A stretch of DNA of 64,000 bases, taken from contig NZ_JACHMF010000001.1 of assembly GCF_014204895.1 (NCBI RefSeq), forward strand, positions 1,922,001 through 1,986,000, given 5' to 3'. The translations under genes were made by a program, and so were the position numbers. Origin of the DNA: Paractinoplanes abujensis. Its GTDB lineage: Bacteria; Actinomycetota; Actinomycetes; Mycobacteriales; Micromonosporaceae. Positions 9,202-18,792 of the stretch are shown here, piece by piece (within the stretch, counting starts at the first letter, position 1; each line of letters starts with the position of its first letter). The notes beneath the pieces are model-generated. The model saw nothing but the letters and a program-made list of their open reading frames with translations, was not told the DNA's origin and searched no databases.

Positions 9202-11907
9202 TCATCCGCCGACCCGCAGCACGTCGCTCAGCCGGCGCCGGCGCCGGGTGGACGCCTCGACCGTGACGATCGCCAGCAGGGTCACGAGCAGCGCGACGAC
9301 GGTGACGGCGACGATCGGCCACCACGGTGTGACCGGGGACGGGTCGGTGGCCTGGGCGGTCAACCGGCGCAACGCCAGGGGGCCGAGGGTCAGCCATCCC
9401 AGCAGAGCCCCCAGCGCCGGGGCGACGAGGGCCGCAACCACCACCGGCGGCAGCAGTTCGCCCACGGCGACCAGGCGTGTGTCGCGGGGACGTAGCCCCA
9501 GGGTGCGCAGCCGGGCCAGGGTTTCCCAGCGCAGCGGGGCGCTCGCCGCGGCGGCCAGCGCGAACCCGAGCAGGCCCAGGACGAGCAGGATGCCCGACGC
9601 CAGCAGGCACAGGTGGGCCAGGCCGGCGGTGAGCGGGGCCGTGCGGCGCTCCTGCAGCAGGTCGGTACGCAGGACCACCCGTCCGCCGGTCGCGGCCTGG
9701 CGCAGCGCTTCGGCCGCACCGGGGCCCGTGGCCCAGACGGTGTTGGGTTCGTAGTCCAGGCCGGGCGCGCCGGCGTCGACCACGACCACGTCGTCGCCGG
9801 CGCCCAGGGCGGGCGCGGTGCCGACCGCGGTCAGGGCGATCGCGCTGTTCGTGACCACGGGCAGGCTGAACCGGACGCCGGGCGTGAGGCTGCCGTCGGC
9901 CGTACGGACCAGGGCCGGCACTGTGCCGGCGGTCGCGCCGGGGCCCAGCGGCGGCAGCCCGGGCAGCGGGGTGTCGGCCAGCAGCTGCCGGAAGGCGGCG
10001 GTGTCCACGATGACCAGTCGGGCCGGCACGGTCGTGTTGTCGGCGATGAAGTTGGCGTTGTCGTTGATCTGAGCCGCGACCGCGTGGCGGACACCGGGGG
10101 CGGTGGCGATCCGGGCCGCGATGTCGTCGGCCGCGTTCGCGGAGTCGGCGCTCAGGCTGAGGCGGGCGTCGGCGCCGGTGCTCTGCCAGGCACCCTGGGC
10201 CAGGCCGCGGTCGGTGGTGGCGTACAGGGTCAGGGCCAACGAGCCGAGGGCGAGAGCGGTGGTCAGCGTCAGCGCGGGCAGGACGCGGGACGAGGTGGCG
10301 GCGGCCCGGGCCGCGCCGAACAGGGCCAGGGGGCGGCGCGAGCGCAGGGTGAGCCGCAGCACCAGGCCGGTGGCGCGCGGCAGCAGCCGCACGAGCAGCA
10401 GGGTCACGGCCAGGGCGCACAGCGTGGGCGCGGCTGCGGGCAGGTCGATCACGGAGCCGATGCCGCGCTGGTGCAGCGCGACGAGCGCGGCGGCCGCGAG
10501 GGCGACCACGGTGGCGTCCGCAGCGATGCGACGGATCATCGCGGTGCGGCGGATCCAGCGCCGGGCGCTGCGGTTGGCCGGCGCCCGGCGGTCGCGGGTG
10601 GCCCGGGCGGCGGCCAGGGTGCCGAAGGCGGGGGCGGCGGCCGCGGCGATCAGCGTGAACGGCACGACCCAGGTCAGCCCGGCGCTGCCGGTCAGCACGA
10701 CGGCCAGGACGAGTCCGAGCAGAGCAGCCGGGACGGTGACGGCGAGCGACTCGACGGTCAGCTCGGTGGCGAGGGTGGGCAGCCCCGCGCCCCGGTGGCG
10801 GGCCGTGGTCAGGGCAGCGGTGCGTCGGCGGGTCAGCAGGTCGGCGGTCAGCGCGATCACCAGCAGGGCCGCGGCCAGCACCCCGAGCAGCAGCACCGAC
10901 GCCTGAGCGGTGGCGGTGGCGATCTGGTCGCGCAGGTCGCTCAGCACGCTGTCGAGCTGAGTCGACCATTTCAGCGACGAGTCGCGTTCCGCCGAGACGG
11001 CCGAGCTGCCTTTGAGCTCGGCCACCGACGCGGCCAAGGCCTGGGCGGACTCCCAGGTCAGGGTGGCCGGGTCCACGTCGAAGCGGACCACGCGGCTCAA
11101 TTGGTCGGGGCGGAACGCGAGCCGGGCGTCGGGCACGGAGCCGGCCGTGAGCAGGGCGCCGAACCGGGTGCTGCCGAAACCGTCCCGGTTGGCCGCCGGG
11201 CGCAGCAGCCAGGGGGCCGGGCCCCACACGGGATCGGCGGCGTCGGTGGGCCGGAAGATGCCGGTCACCCGGACGTCGTAGGGGTTGCGTTGTTCGTCCT
11301 GAACCGGGATGCGGTCGCCGGGCTTGACGTTCAGCGCGGTCGCATCGGTCTCGGACAACCCGACCTGGACCGGCCAGGGGTCGCCGTTGAGCGGGATCTC
11401 GATGGTCTCGTCGGTGGTCGAGGCGCCCGGCGCACGCCCGGCAATCCAGGTGACCGGGGGCTCGCCGGTGGCGCTGCGCAGGTATTCGAGTCGCAGCCGT
11501 CGCTGGACGCTGCCGTCGGTGATCGCCAGCGAGATGCTCGAGACGGACGTGACCGGCGGCCGCAGCGCGGAGCGCAGGCTTTCGTCGAGCTCGTCCTGCG
11601 CCCGTTCGCTGAGGTCGGCGATGTCGGCGGCCAGTCCCGGGGCCCGTAACCGGCCCCCGGTCGGGCCGTAGTCGTCGGGCCATTCGGCTGCGATCCGTAC
11701 GGCGGCGTCGTCGGCGGCCCGGCGGACCGCGTCGCGGGTGGCGTCGTCGGAGGTGGAGCGGATCAGCGGCGGCGTGGCCCCGGCGAGCAGCACGACCACG
11801 GCCACGACCAGGGCGACCAGCGCCAGCGGCCCGGCGTCGGCCCGGGCCCGCCCGTGCACGCTCGGCCAGTGCAGCGTCAGCAGGAAGCGCCGGATCAGAC
11901 GGCTCAT
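9202..11907 (-). CDS. FtsX-like ABC transporter permease (second of two)
   Basis: About 901 residues starting at MSRLIRRFLL. A first membrane helix (about 25-45) is followed by a large extracytoplasmic domain, then several helices, a second extracytoplasmic domain and a final helix group, the layout of large actinobacterial FtsX/MacB-type permeases. The frame is open further upstream, but this ATG (11905-11907) overlaps the stop of the preceding permease as ATGA, which decides the start. It probably forms a heterodimer with that permease and uses the two ATPases of the same operon. The cargo is unknown; family members export peptides or antibiotics or act on lipoproteins and cell-wall enzymes. 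Confidence 0.82.
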   Translation of the reverse strand: MSRLIRRFLLTLHWPSVHGRARADAGPLALVALVVAVVVLLAGATPPLIRSTSDDATRDAVRRAADDAAVRIAAEWPDDYGPTGGRLRAPGLAADIADLSERAQDELDESLRSALRPPVTSVSSISLAITDGSVQRRLRLEYLRSATGEPPVTWIAGRAPGASTTDETIEIPLNGDPWPVQVGLSETDATALNVKPGDRIPVQDEQRNPYDVRVTGIFRPTDAADPVWGPAPWLLRPAANRDGFGSTRFGALLTAGSVPDARLAFRPDQLSRVVRFDVDPATLTWESAQALAASVAELKGSSAVSAERDSSLKWSTQLDSVLSDLRDQIATATAQASVLLLGVLAAALLVIALTADLLTRRRTAALTTARHRGAGLPTLATELTVESLAVTVPAALLGLVLAVVLTGSAGLTWVVPFTLIAAAAAPAFGTLAAARATRDRRAPANRSARRWIRRTAMIRRIAADATVVALAAAALVALHQRGIGSVIDLPAAAPTLCALAVTLLLVRLLPRATGLVLRLTLRSRRPLALFGAARAAATSSRVLPALTLTTALALGSLALTLYATTDRGLAQGAWQSTGADARLSLSADSANAADDIAARIATAPGVRHAVAAQINDNANFIADNTTVPARLVIVDTAAFRQLLADTPLPGLPPLGPGATAGTVPALVRTADGSLTPGVRFSLPVVTNSAIALTAVGTAPALGAGDDVVVVDAGAPGLDYEPNTVWATGPGAAEALRQAATGGRVVLRTDLLQERRTAPLTAGLAHLCLLASGILLVLGLLGFALAAAASAPLRWETLARLRTLGLRPRDTRLVAVGELLPPVVVAALVAPALGALLGWLTLGPLALRRLTAQATDPSPVTPWWPIVAVTVVALLVTLLAIVTVEASTRRRRRLSDVLRVGG

Positions 11908-14900
11908 GAGGCGACTCGCAGGTGGGCGGCGTCGGCCCGGCGGGCCTGGACGAGGACGGCGGCGCCGACGGTCAGCCCGCAGACGGCGATCAGCGCCCCC
12001 AGCAGCAGCACCTCGGCGCCCCAGGGCCAGTACGCGGTCGCGGGCGGGACCGCCGCCGCGCCCGTCTCGGAGCGGATCAGCAGCGGGGCGACCAGGGCGG
12101 AGGTGAACGCGCCGACGCCGGTTCCGGCCGCGAGCAGGGGCAGCACCACCAGGGCCTGTTCGCCGATCAGGGCGGTGCGGATGCCGCGGCGGGACACGCC
12201 GAGTCCTCGCAGGCGGGCCACCTCGACCGCGCGGGCCTGCATGTCGGTGACGACGTGCAGCAGCACCCCGCCCAGCAGCAGCAGGACCGCGGCGGCGACC
12301 AGCACCCGCAGGAAGGCCGGGTAGGAGGCCCGCAGCGGGCTGCCGATCAGCCGTTCGGCCTCCGAGTCGCGGGTGACGACGGTGCCCAGCCGCTTGTCGG
12401 CGAGCGTGGCCGCGGCCGAGGCGGCCGGGTCGGCGGCCCACCACGCGGTCACGGGGGAGTTCACGTTGCCTTTCACGGCCAGGATCCGGGTCAGCCAGTC
12501 GAGGTCGGCCAGCACGGCCGGGGCGCCGGGCGCCGACGGCACCTGTGGCACGACGGCGCTGACGACGGCGGGCACCGCGGTCTGGTCGACCGCGAACGTC
12601 AGTTCGGACCCGCGGGTCGCGCCCACCTTGGCGGCCAGTTCGGCCGAGACCACGACCGGCATCGGGCCGGGGTCGCCGAAGGAGGTGGCCACCGGCACCC
12701 GGCTCGACGGGGTGGGGTCGGCGAAGCTCACCGTGGCGGTCAGGCGCAGCCGGCGGCCGTCGAACGTGACGTTCTCGGCGGTCAGCTGGCTCGATTGCGG
12801 TGAGGCGGACCGGACCGTCCAGGGCCGGCCGGCCGGCCCGTCGGCGGGCAGGCTCAGCGTGGCGTCGATCGCGCTCACCTGCTGCGTCCCGGCCGGGCCG
12901 CTGATCGGCAGCGCGACCCCGATCAGACGCAGACCGTCGACCGGCGCGCAGCCGGTGACCGTGTGCGGGCGGCCGTCGAGGACGGCCGGGTCACCGGCGC
13001 AGCTCGTCCGGAGCCCGCTTTCGTCCTGCAGCAGCAGCTGGGGTGTGACCAGAACCGGCCGGCCCCCGGTGGCCGTCCCGGTCACCGTCACCGTGGTGTT
13101 GCGGGGCAGGTCCGGCCCGGCGACCGGCGCGGTGGGCCGCAACGGCCGGATCGTCTCGGCCCAGTCGCCGCGCCCACGCAGCAGGTCCCCGCCCGTACGG
13201 GTGTCGACCGCGACCATCTGCGGCCTGGTGTCGGGTCCGCCCAGCCACTGGCCGACCACGATGTTCTGCCGGGCCACGGGACTGACCGGGCCGCCGGTGG
13301 CTGCCCCGACGACTGCGCTCTGCCCGGTCGCGGGCGCGCCGTCGAGGGTCAGGGCGAAGTCGGCGCCGACGGACAGGTCGGCCTGGTCGCGCTGCGAGGC
13401 GTGCCAGGTCGAGCCGAACGCCGTCCCGAACGTGGCGGCGGCACACCCGAGGCAGATCAGCAGCCCGGCGGCCATCGCCTGGGAGCGGCGCGCGGCCCCG
13501 GAGGCGGCCAGCGACCAGGTGAGCCCGCGGGACCGGCCGGCATAGCGTTCGGCCACCCGCAGCAGCGGCGGGAGCAGGCGCAGGGCGAGCGCGGCCCCGG
13601 CCGCCAGAATCAGGGCGGGGGCCAGCACCCGGACGGTGTCCGCGCGGTAGCCCGCCCCGGCCGGCTGGGCCCGCAGCTGCCACCACCCGACCACGGCCAG
13701 GGCCAGCAGCAGCAGGTCGAGGCCGGAGCGGGCGATCAGTTCGCGGCGGTCCCGGGGGCCGTTCGCGGGGCGAGCCGCGGCCAGCAGGATGTGCAGCGTG
13801 GCCAGGGTCGCGGCCGCGCAGGCCACCACGAGCACCTGGGTGCCGGTCACGGTGACGGGTGCGGCCAGCCCGGCCCCGGACAGCGGGGGCAGGTGGGTCA
13901 AGCCGGCGAACAGCAGCGCCGAGGCGGGCACCGCCAGTCCGAAGGCGACCGCGGCGATGCCGCCCGCCTCCACGGAGGCGACCGCGACGAGCTGGCGGCG
14001 GCTGGTGCCCAGGGCGCCGAGCAGGTCCGTCTCCCCGCTCCGCAGGGCGGTCGTCAGACGGCCGGCCAGGGCGAGCGCGATCGCCGTGAGCAGCAGCCCG
14101 ATCAGGGCCAGGGCGAGGACCGAGCCCGAGGTGAGCTGCCGCTGGTTGCGGGCGTCGATCAGGACCTGGGGCAGGGGGGAGGCGACCCGTTCGATCTCGA
14201 TGCGGTCGCCCAGCGTGCCGCTGAGCCGCCGGTCGGCCTGCAGCAACGCCGTGGTGACCCGGTCGAGGTCGCGGCGGGTGGGGTCGGACAGGTCGGGACG
14301 GGCCGACACCTCGAGCCGGCCCAGCGCCGACCCGCCGGCCAGCAGCTCGTCCAGGTCGACCAGGAACGGCCCGTACGCGTTGACCGGACGGGCCGACGTG
14401 CTCTCGGGCGGATCGGCGTCGAATCCGGTGCCGCCGAGCGGGTCTCGTTCCCAGCCCGCGTCCTGCAACGGGCGGACGACCCCGACCACCCGCACGGCGG
14501 TCGGCCCGTTGGGTGACCGGCCGAACTCGGTGCCGAGCTGGACCCGGTCGCCCGCTTTGAGCCCCAGCAGGCGAGCGGTGCTCTGCAGCACAGCCGCCTC
14601 CGGGACCGCCGCCCCGGCCCGCGGCCAGCGTCCGGTCACCAGCGTGGCCCGCGCGGGCAGGTCCTCGATCGCGGCCAGGTAGCCGCCACCGTCCACCCCG
14701 CCCAGGGGCAGCTCGCGCATCACCGACGACGCGCGGGTCAGGGTGGTCGCCCGGAACGGCTCGACGGAGGTGGTCAGCACGGTCCGGGTGTCGGCCGCGA
14801 CCGACCGGGCGTTGGTCGCCGAGACACCGACCACGTACGCGGTGACGGCGACGTCGTCGGGGTCGGCGCGGGCCGCCGAGACCTCCACCGACCGTTCGGA

Positions 14901-15020
14901 GGTACGAGTGATGACCAGGGTGCTCGTGCCGAGCAGGGTCGTGCCGACCACGAGGGTGGCCAGCAGCGACAGCAGCAGCGGCCACTGAGCCCGGGCCCGG
15001 CGTGCGACGAGGCTCAGCAC
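11904..15020 (-). CDS. FtsX-like ABC transporter permease (first of two)
   Basis: A 1038-residue membrane protein beginning MLSLVARRARAQWPLL with a GTG start. One N-terminal helix, a long extracytoplasmic domain, a central cluster of about six helices, a second extracytoplasmic domain and three C-terminal helices can be traced. The GTG shares its G with the stop of the upstream ATPase gene (TAGTG), so translation should be coupled. Partner and function are as for the second permease; the cargo is unknown. Confidence 0.82.
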   Translation of the reverse strand: MLSLVARRARAQWPLLLSLLATLVVGTTLLGTSTLVITRTSERSVEVSAARADPDDVAVTAYVVGVSATNARSVAADTRTVLTTSVEPFRATTLTRASSVMRELPLGGVDGGGYLAAIEDLPARATLVTGRWPRAGAAVPEAAVLQSTARLLGLKAGDRVQLGTEFGRSPNGPTAVRVVGVVRPLQDAGWERDPLGGTGFDADPPESTSARPVNAYGPFLVDLDELLAGGSALGRLEVSARPDLSDPTRRDLDRVTTALLQADRRLSGTLGDRIEIERVASPLPQVLIDARNQRQLTSGSVLALALIGLLLTAIALALAGRLTTALRSGETDLLGALGTSRRQLVAVASVEAGGIAAVAFGLAVPASALLFAGLTHLPPLSGAGLAAPVTVTGTQVLVVACAAATLATLHILLAAARPANGPRDRRELIARSGLDLLLLALAVVGWWQLRAQPAGAGYRADTVRVLAPALILAAGAALALRLLPPLLRVAERYAGRSRGLTWSLAASGAARRSQAMAAGLLICLGCAAATFGTAFGSTWHASQRDQADLSVGADFALTLDGAPATGQSAVVGAATGGPVSPVARQNIVVGQWLGGPDTRPQMVAVDTRTGGDLLRGRGDWAETIRPLRPTAPVAGPDLPRNTTVTVTGTATGGRPVLVTPQLLLQDESGLRTSCAGDPAVLDGRPHTVTGCAPVDGLRLIGVALPISGPAGTQQVSAIDATLSLPADGPAGRPWTVRSASPQSSQLTAENVTFDGRRLRLTATVSFADPTPSSRVPVATSFGDPGPMPVVVSAELAAKVGATRGSELTFAVDQTAVPAVVSAVVPQVPSAPGAPAVLADLDWLTRILAVKGNVNSPVTAWWAADPAASAAATLADKRLGTVVTRDSEAERLIGSPLRASYPAFLRVLVAAAVLLLLGGVLLHVVTDMQARAVEVARLRGLGVSRRGIRTALIGEQALVVLPLLAAGTGVGAFTSALVAPLLIRSETGAAAVPPATAYWPWGAEVLLLGALIAVCGLTVGAAVLVQARRADAAHLRVAS

Positions 15021-15697
15021 TACGGGGTCACGTGCCCGTCGGCGATGTGGATGACCCGGTCGGCCAGCGCCATCATCACCGGGTCGTGCGTGGCCACCAC
15101 TGCTGTCACGCCTTCGGACTCGACCACGCCTCGCAGCAGGGCCATCACCGACAGGCCGGTCTCGGCGTCGAGCTGGCCGGTGGGTTCGTCGGCCACGAGC
15201 AGCCGGGGCGAGGCGGCCAGGGCCCGCGCGATGGCCACCCGCTGCTGCTGGCCGCCGGAGAGTTCGCCCGGCCGTTGCTGGGCGTGCCCGGCCAGCCCGA
15301 CCAGGTCGAGCAGGAGGGCCACCCGCTTCTCGCGTTCGGCCGGGTCGGCCCGGGCCAGCCGCAGCGGCACGCCGACGTTCTCGGCCGCCGAGAGCACCGG
15401 GATGAGGCCGAAGGTCTGGAAGATGTACGAGACCCGTTCGCGCCGCAGCTGGGAGAGGCCGTCCTCGTCGAGGCCGCCCAGGTCGAGCCCGTCGACGACG
15501 ACCGTGCCGCTGTCCGGCCGATCGAGCCCGCCGATCACGTTGAGCAGGGTGGTCTTGCCCGACCCGGACCGCCCGACCAGGGCCACCATCGTGCCCGGCT
15601 CGACGGTGAACGACACGTCGCGCAGGGCGTGCACGGCGGCCGGGCCGGCCCCGAACGTGCGGTTGACCCCGGCCACCGTGAGCAGGGCCTCGCTCAT
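15020..15697 (-). CDS. ABC transporter ATP-binding protein (LolD/MacB type)
   Basis: This 225-residue ATPase has Walker A GRSGSGKT near residue 40, the signature LSGGQQQR, Walker B LLVADEPT and the switch histidine in VVATHDP. The size and sequence match the LolD/MacB/FtsE class that powers FtsX-like permeases, and it is encoded directly before them. Its start overlaps the stop of the other ATPase gene by 4 bases. Confidence 0.9.
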   Translation of the reverse strand: MSEALLTVAGVNRTFGAGPAAVHALRDVSFTVEPGTMVALVGRSGSGKTTLLNVIGGLDRPDSGTVVVDGLDLGGLDEDGLSQLRRERVSYIFQTFGLIPVLSAAENVGVPLRLARADPAEREKRVALLLDLVGLAGHAQQRPGELSGGQQQRVAIARALAASPRLLVADEPTGQLDAETGLSVMALLRGVVESEGVTAVVATHDPVMMALADRVIHIADGHVTP

Positions 15698-16581
15698 GCG
15701 TCGGGCCGGATCGTGATGTGGTCGGGTTCCAGGGCCAGCCGGACCCGGCGGGTCAGCGCGAGCGCTTCGCGGTAGTCGCGGGGCACCTGGATGCGCCCGG
15801 CCCGGTCCATCACGGCGTACTCCTCGGCGATGACGTGGGTGCCGCCGTCGTCGGCGGTGGTCGTGCGGCGCAGCACCTCGCTGCTGGTGCGCCCGTCGCG
15901 GATGGCCACCGTACGCTCGACCTGGCCGCTCACCGCGGGGTCGTGCGTGACCACCACGACGGTGACGCCGAGGTCGCGGTTGACGTCGCGCAGCCCGGCG
16001 AAGACCTCGGCCGAGGTGGCGGTGTCGAGCTCACCGGTCGGCTCGTCGGCCAGCAGCACGTGCGGCCGGTTGGCCAGGGCGACCGCGATGGCGACCCGCA
16101 TCTGCTGGCCGCCGGAGAGCTGGCCCGGCCGCCGCTGGGCCAAGCCGCCGACGCCCAGCGCGTCGAGCAGTTCGCCGCTGCGTTCGCGACGTTCCCGGGC
16201 GGGCACGCCGGCCACGGTCATCGGCAGGTCGACCATCTGCTGGGCGGTCAGGTAGGGGATCAGGTTGCTGGCCGTCTGCTGCCGCACGAAGCCGACGGTG
16301 TGGCGGCGGTAGCGCACCCGGTCGGCCCGCGACATGGCCAGCAGGTCCCACCGGCCGACCCGGGCCCGGCCCGCGGTCGGCGCGTCGGTGCCGGCCAGGA
16401 TCGACAGCAGGGTCGACTTGCCGGAGCCGGACGCGCCCACGACGGCCACCATCTCGCCGCGCTCGACGACCAGGTCGAGGCCCTGCAACGCCTGGACCTC
16501 GATCGGGCCGGTCTGATAGATGCGGACGAGGCTTTCGCACTCGATCAGTGCGCCGTCGCCGGGCACCGGCGCACTCGTCAT
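15694..16581 (-). CDS. ABC ATPase with C-terminal AbrB/SpoVT-like domain
   Basis: The first 245 or so of 295 residues form a LolD/MacB-type ATPase: Walker A GASGSGKS, signature LSGGQQMR, Walker B VLLADEPT and switch VVVTHDP. The last 43 residues (about 253-295) are an extra. They read EEYAVMDRAGRIQVPRDYRE and continue with a basic and a beta-like stretch, the pattern of an AbrB/SpoVT swapped-hairpin domain, which usually binds DNA and dimerises. The fusion suggests dimer formation or feedback on the operon's own promoter; both are inference. It is the first gene of the four-gene ABC operon. The second ATPase is of normal length, so the extra domain is specific to this one. Confidence 0.85.
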   Translation of the reverse strand: MTSAPVPGDGALIECESLVRIYQTGPIEVQALQGLDLVVERGEMVAVVGASGSGKSTLLSILAGTDAPTAGRARVGRWDLLAMSRADRVRYRRHTVGFVRQQTASNLIPYLTAQQMVDLPMTVAGVPARERRERSGELLDALGVGGLAQRRPGQLSGGQQMRVAIAVALANRPHVLLADEPTGELDTATSAEVFAGLRDVNRDLGVTVVVVTHDPAVSGQVERTVAIRDGRTSSEVLRRTTTADDGGTHVIAEEYAVMDRAGRIQVPRDYREALALTRRVRLALEPDHITIRPDA

Positions 16582-16656
16582 CGTCGAACCCCCGTCGGTA
16601 AAGGCTCCTTGTTATACCGGAACCTCACGCAACTTACGACAGGAGGGCAACACGAT

Positions 16657-17598
16657 CTAGGCGGACAGGCGAATTATCTCGAGGTCGCCCTCGAGGTAGA
16701 GCGGCCCGGCCGCGTACGGGACCAGCAGCGTGTCGCCGCGGCGGGTGGGCACCTGGTCGTGTTCGCCCGCGACCGCGCCCGACCCGGCCACGGTGACCAG
16801 GATGCTGAAGCCCTGCGGCAGCCGGTCGCCGCCGTGGCGCCGGGTGGCCGAGAAGAACTCGTCGGCCGCCGCCGGCAGCAGCCGGTCGGAGCCCCGCAGT
16901 TCCTCGATGCGGGCCGGGGACCAGGCGCTGCGGTCGACGCACTGCAGGGCCAGGTCGTAGCCGAGCCCGAGGTGGCCGTCGGCCAGGCCGAAGCCCTCGT
17001 ATTCCAGCAGCACCGAGAAGTCGGTCGGTTCCTGCACCTCGACCAGCAGGATGCCGTCGCCGATGGCGTGGGGCAGCCCGGCCGGGCACAGGATGGCGTC
17101 CCCGGCGGCCACCGGCACGCGGTTGGTGGCGGCCAGCATGTCGTCGATCTTCTGCTCACCGACCCACGCCGCCAGCTCGCCGGCCTCGACGTCGCGGGCG
17201 AAACCGAGGTGGACGAACGCGTCCGGGCGCGCCTCGACGATCACCCAGGCCTCCGTCTTCCCGTACGGGGACGCAAGGTGCTGAGTCGCGTAGCGGCGGT
17301 CGGGGTGCACGTGCAGGGGCAGGCGCTGGCCCGCGTCGAGCAGTTTGACCAGCACCCCCGTGTCGGCCCGGCCGGGACCGAGCCAGAAGCGGGGGTCGGC
17401 CGCGATCGCGTCGGCCAGCAGCCCGCCGCCGGGCAGCGCGGACTGGCCGGAAGGCCCGAGGCCGAAACGGTCGGTCGTCGAGCCCACCCAGTCCTCGGGA
17501 CGGTCGTCGAGCGCGGGCCCGGTGCGGAACGCGGCGATCCGGCCGGCGCCCCGGTAGAACGTCTCCGGCTGGTTCGCGGGCAGGGACATTACGGTCAT
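16657..17598 (-). CDS. Class I mannose-6-phosphate isomerase-like protein
   Basis: A 313-residue cupin protein. The zinc site of type I phosphomannose isomerases is visible: HVHPD near residue 97, the Glu in GKTEAW, and the His in PAGLPHAIG. The family interconverts mannose 6-phosphate and fructose 6-phosphate. It is shorter than the roughly 390-residue ManA of enterobacteria and matches the short form found in sugar operons. It is the last gene of the operon and overlaps the kinase gene by ATGA. With the kinase and aldolase it suggests that an imported sugar is isomerised or phosphorylated and then cleaved into trioses. Confidence 0.82.
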   Translation of the reverse strand: MTVMSLPANQPETFYRGAGRIAAFRTGPALDDRPEDWVGSTTDRFGLGPSGQSALPGGGLLADAIAADPRFWLGPGRADTGVLVKLLDAGQRLPLHVHPDRRYATQHLASPYGKTEAWVIVEARPDAFVHLGFARDVEAGELAAWVGEQKIDDMLAATNRVPVAAGDAILCPAGLPHAIGDGILLVEVQEPTDFSVLLEYEGFGLADGHLGLGYDLALQCVDRSAWSPARIEELRGSDRLLPAAADEFFSATRRHGGDRLPQGFSILVTVAGSGAVAGEHDQVPTRRGDTLLVPYAAGPLYLEGDLEIIRLSA

Positions 17599-18791
17599 CG
17601 GTGAGCTCCAGCGATCGCAGAGAGAAAGCCGCCGACAAAAGTGTCGCCGAGACCGACGGTGGTCGGGTTGTCCACGTCGAGCACGAATCCTCCGACGACC
17701 CGCGCCGGGCCGTCGAACTGCTGCTCGAGCGCGTCGGCGAAGGCGGCCGGGCGCCGGGGACGTCGCCGTGTCGCCTCGACGTCCTCGACGGTCATGGCGT
17801 CGCCGTGCACGTAGCGGGTCGCGGCCGTGACGATGCCGGCGTCGACCGCCTCGGCGTAGTCGCCGGCCCGCGCGCCGAACACGGCCGCCCAGTATTTGGT
17901 GTGCAGCACGACGGCCGGGGCCGGGATCAGCGTGAACAGCTCGGTGACGGCCGCGGCCACGTCGGCCGGGTCGAGCAGGTCGACCGTACGGCCCAGGTAG
18001 GACTGCAGTTCGTCCTCGTTGAGCCCGTAGACGTCGATCCGGTCGAGCAGCGCCGCCCGGACCCGCGCGCTGAACGCCGGCTCGTGGTACGCCGCGTCCT
18101 CGAAGTACGTCACGGCCGAGGGCGGGAGCTGTTCCATGTGCGTACGGAGAACGCGCAGCCGCTCGTCGAGCAGCGCGGCGTCGCGCATGGCGTTGAACCC
18201 GGAGATCAGGAAGACCTCGGCCTTGGCCAGCCGCGGGCCGAGCTCGTCGTCGAGCAGCATGGTGTCGTTGGCCGGGTCGTTGACGTAGATCAGCCGGTTC
18301 GGGAACGGCGACGTGATCGCGATGTCGCCCGCCGCGACGTGCAGGCCCTGGCTGAACTGGACGATCAGGTGCGGGTAGAACGTGTCCTCGGTGCCCGAGG
18401 TGAACCAGTCGCCGCCGGTCGGCAGCAGGCGCCGGAAGTCGTCGTTGACGGTGACCAGGTGCAGGGTGGAGGCGATGCCGAGCCGGTCCAGCAGCAGCCC
18501 GGCCCGCACCGACGTGCCGCCCAGGGTCGTGCGGGGGGAGAAACGGCCGGCGAAGGTGGACAGGGCCGGGGCCGAGGCGACGAAGTGCTCGCCGCCCCCG
18601 CCCCGGGCCACGTAACCCAGGATCGACACGACCAGGTCCCGTTCGCTGCCCACGACGGCCGGCGGCTTCGTGAGCTCCGCGCTGCGGATGCCGTACGAGG
18701 TAATCAGCTCTTCCAGGACGACGGCGGTGAGCTCGATCTCGTAGTCCACGCAGCCGCCGAGGCCCAGGAGTACACGGGACGCGTCGCTCAT
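17595..18791 (-). CDS. ADP-dependent phosphofructokinase/glucokinase family protein
   Basis: The 398-residue protein carries the hallmarks of the ADP-dependent sugar kinases of the ribokinase superfamily. These are an NxxE motif in GLNEDE, an HTKYW stretch in the nucleotide-binding region, and the catalytic GxGD in VGLGDTF near the C terminus. Family members use ADP rather than ATP as phosphoryl donor and are best known from archaea. Here it lies between a class II aldolase and a phosphomannose isomerase, so fructose 6-phosphate, or a related hexose phosphate, is a reasonable substrate. Nothing in the sequence proves ADP use. Its start lies one base after the aldolase stop. Confidence 0.8.
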   Translation of the reverse strand: MSDASRVLLGLGGCVDYEIELTAVVLEELITSYGIRSAELTKPPAVVGSERDLVVSILGYVARGGGGEHFVASAPALSTFAGRFSPRTTLGGTSVRAGLLLDRLGIASTLHLVTVNDDFRRLLPTGGDWFTSGTEDTFYPHLIVQFSQGLHVAAGDIAITSPFPNRLIYVNDPANDTMLLDDELGPRLAKAEVFLISGFNAMRDAALLDERLRVLRTHMEQLPPSAVTYFEDAAYHEPAFSARVRAALLDRIDVYGLNEDELQSYLGRTVDLLDPADVAAAVTELFTLIPAPAVVLHTKYWAAVFGARAGDYAEAVDAGIVTAATRYVHGDAMTVEDVEATRRRPRRPAAFADALEQQFDGPARVVGGFVLDVDNPTTVGLGDTFVGGFLSAIAGAHR

Positions 18792-18792
18792 G

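Noticed and set aside
16582..16656. A TATAAC box on the minus strand as promoter of the ABC operon.
   Set aside because: No -35 box at usable distance was found, so I did not list it.
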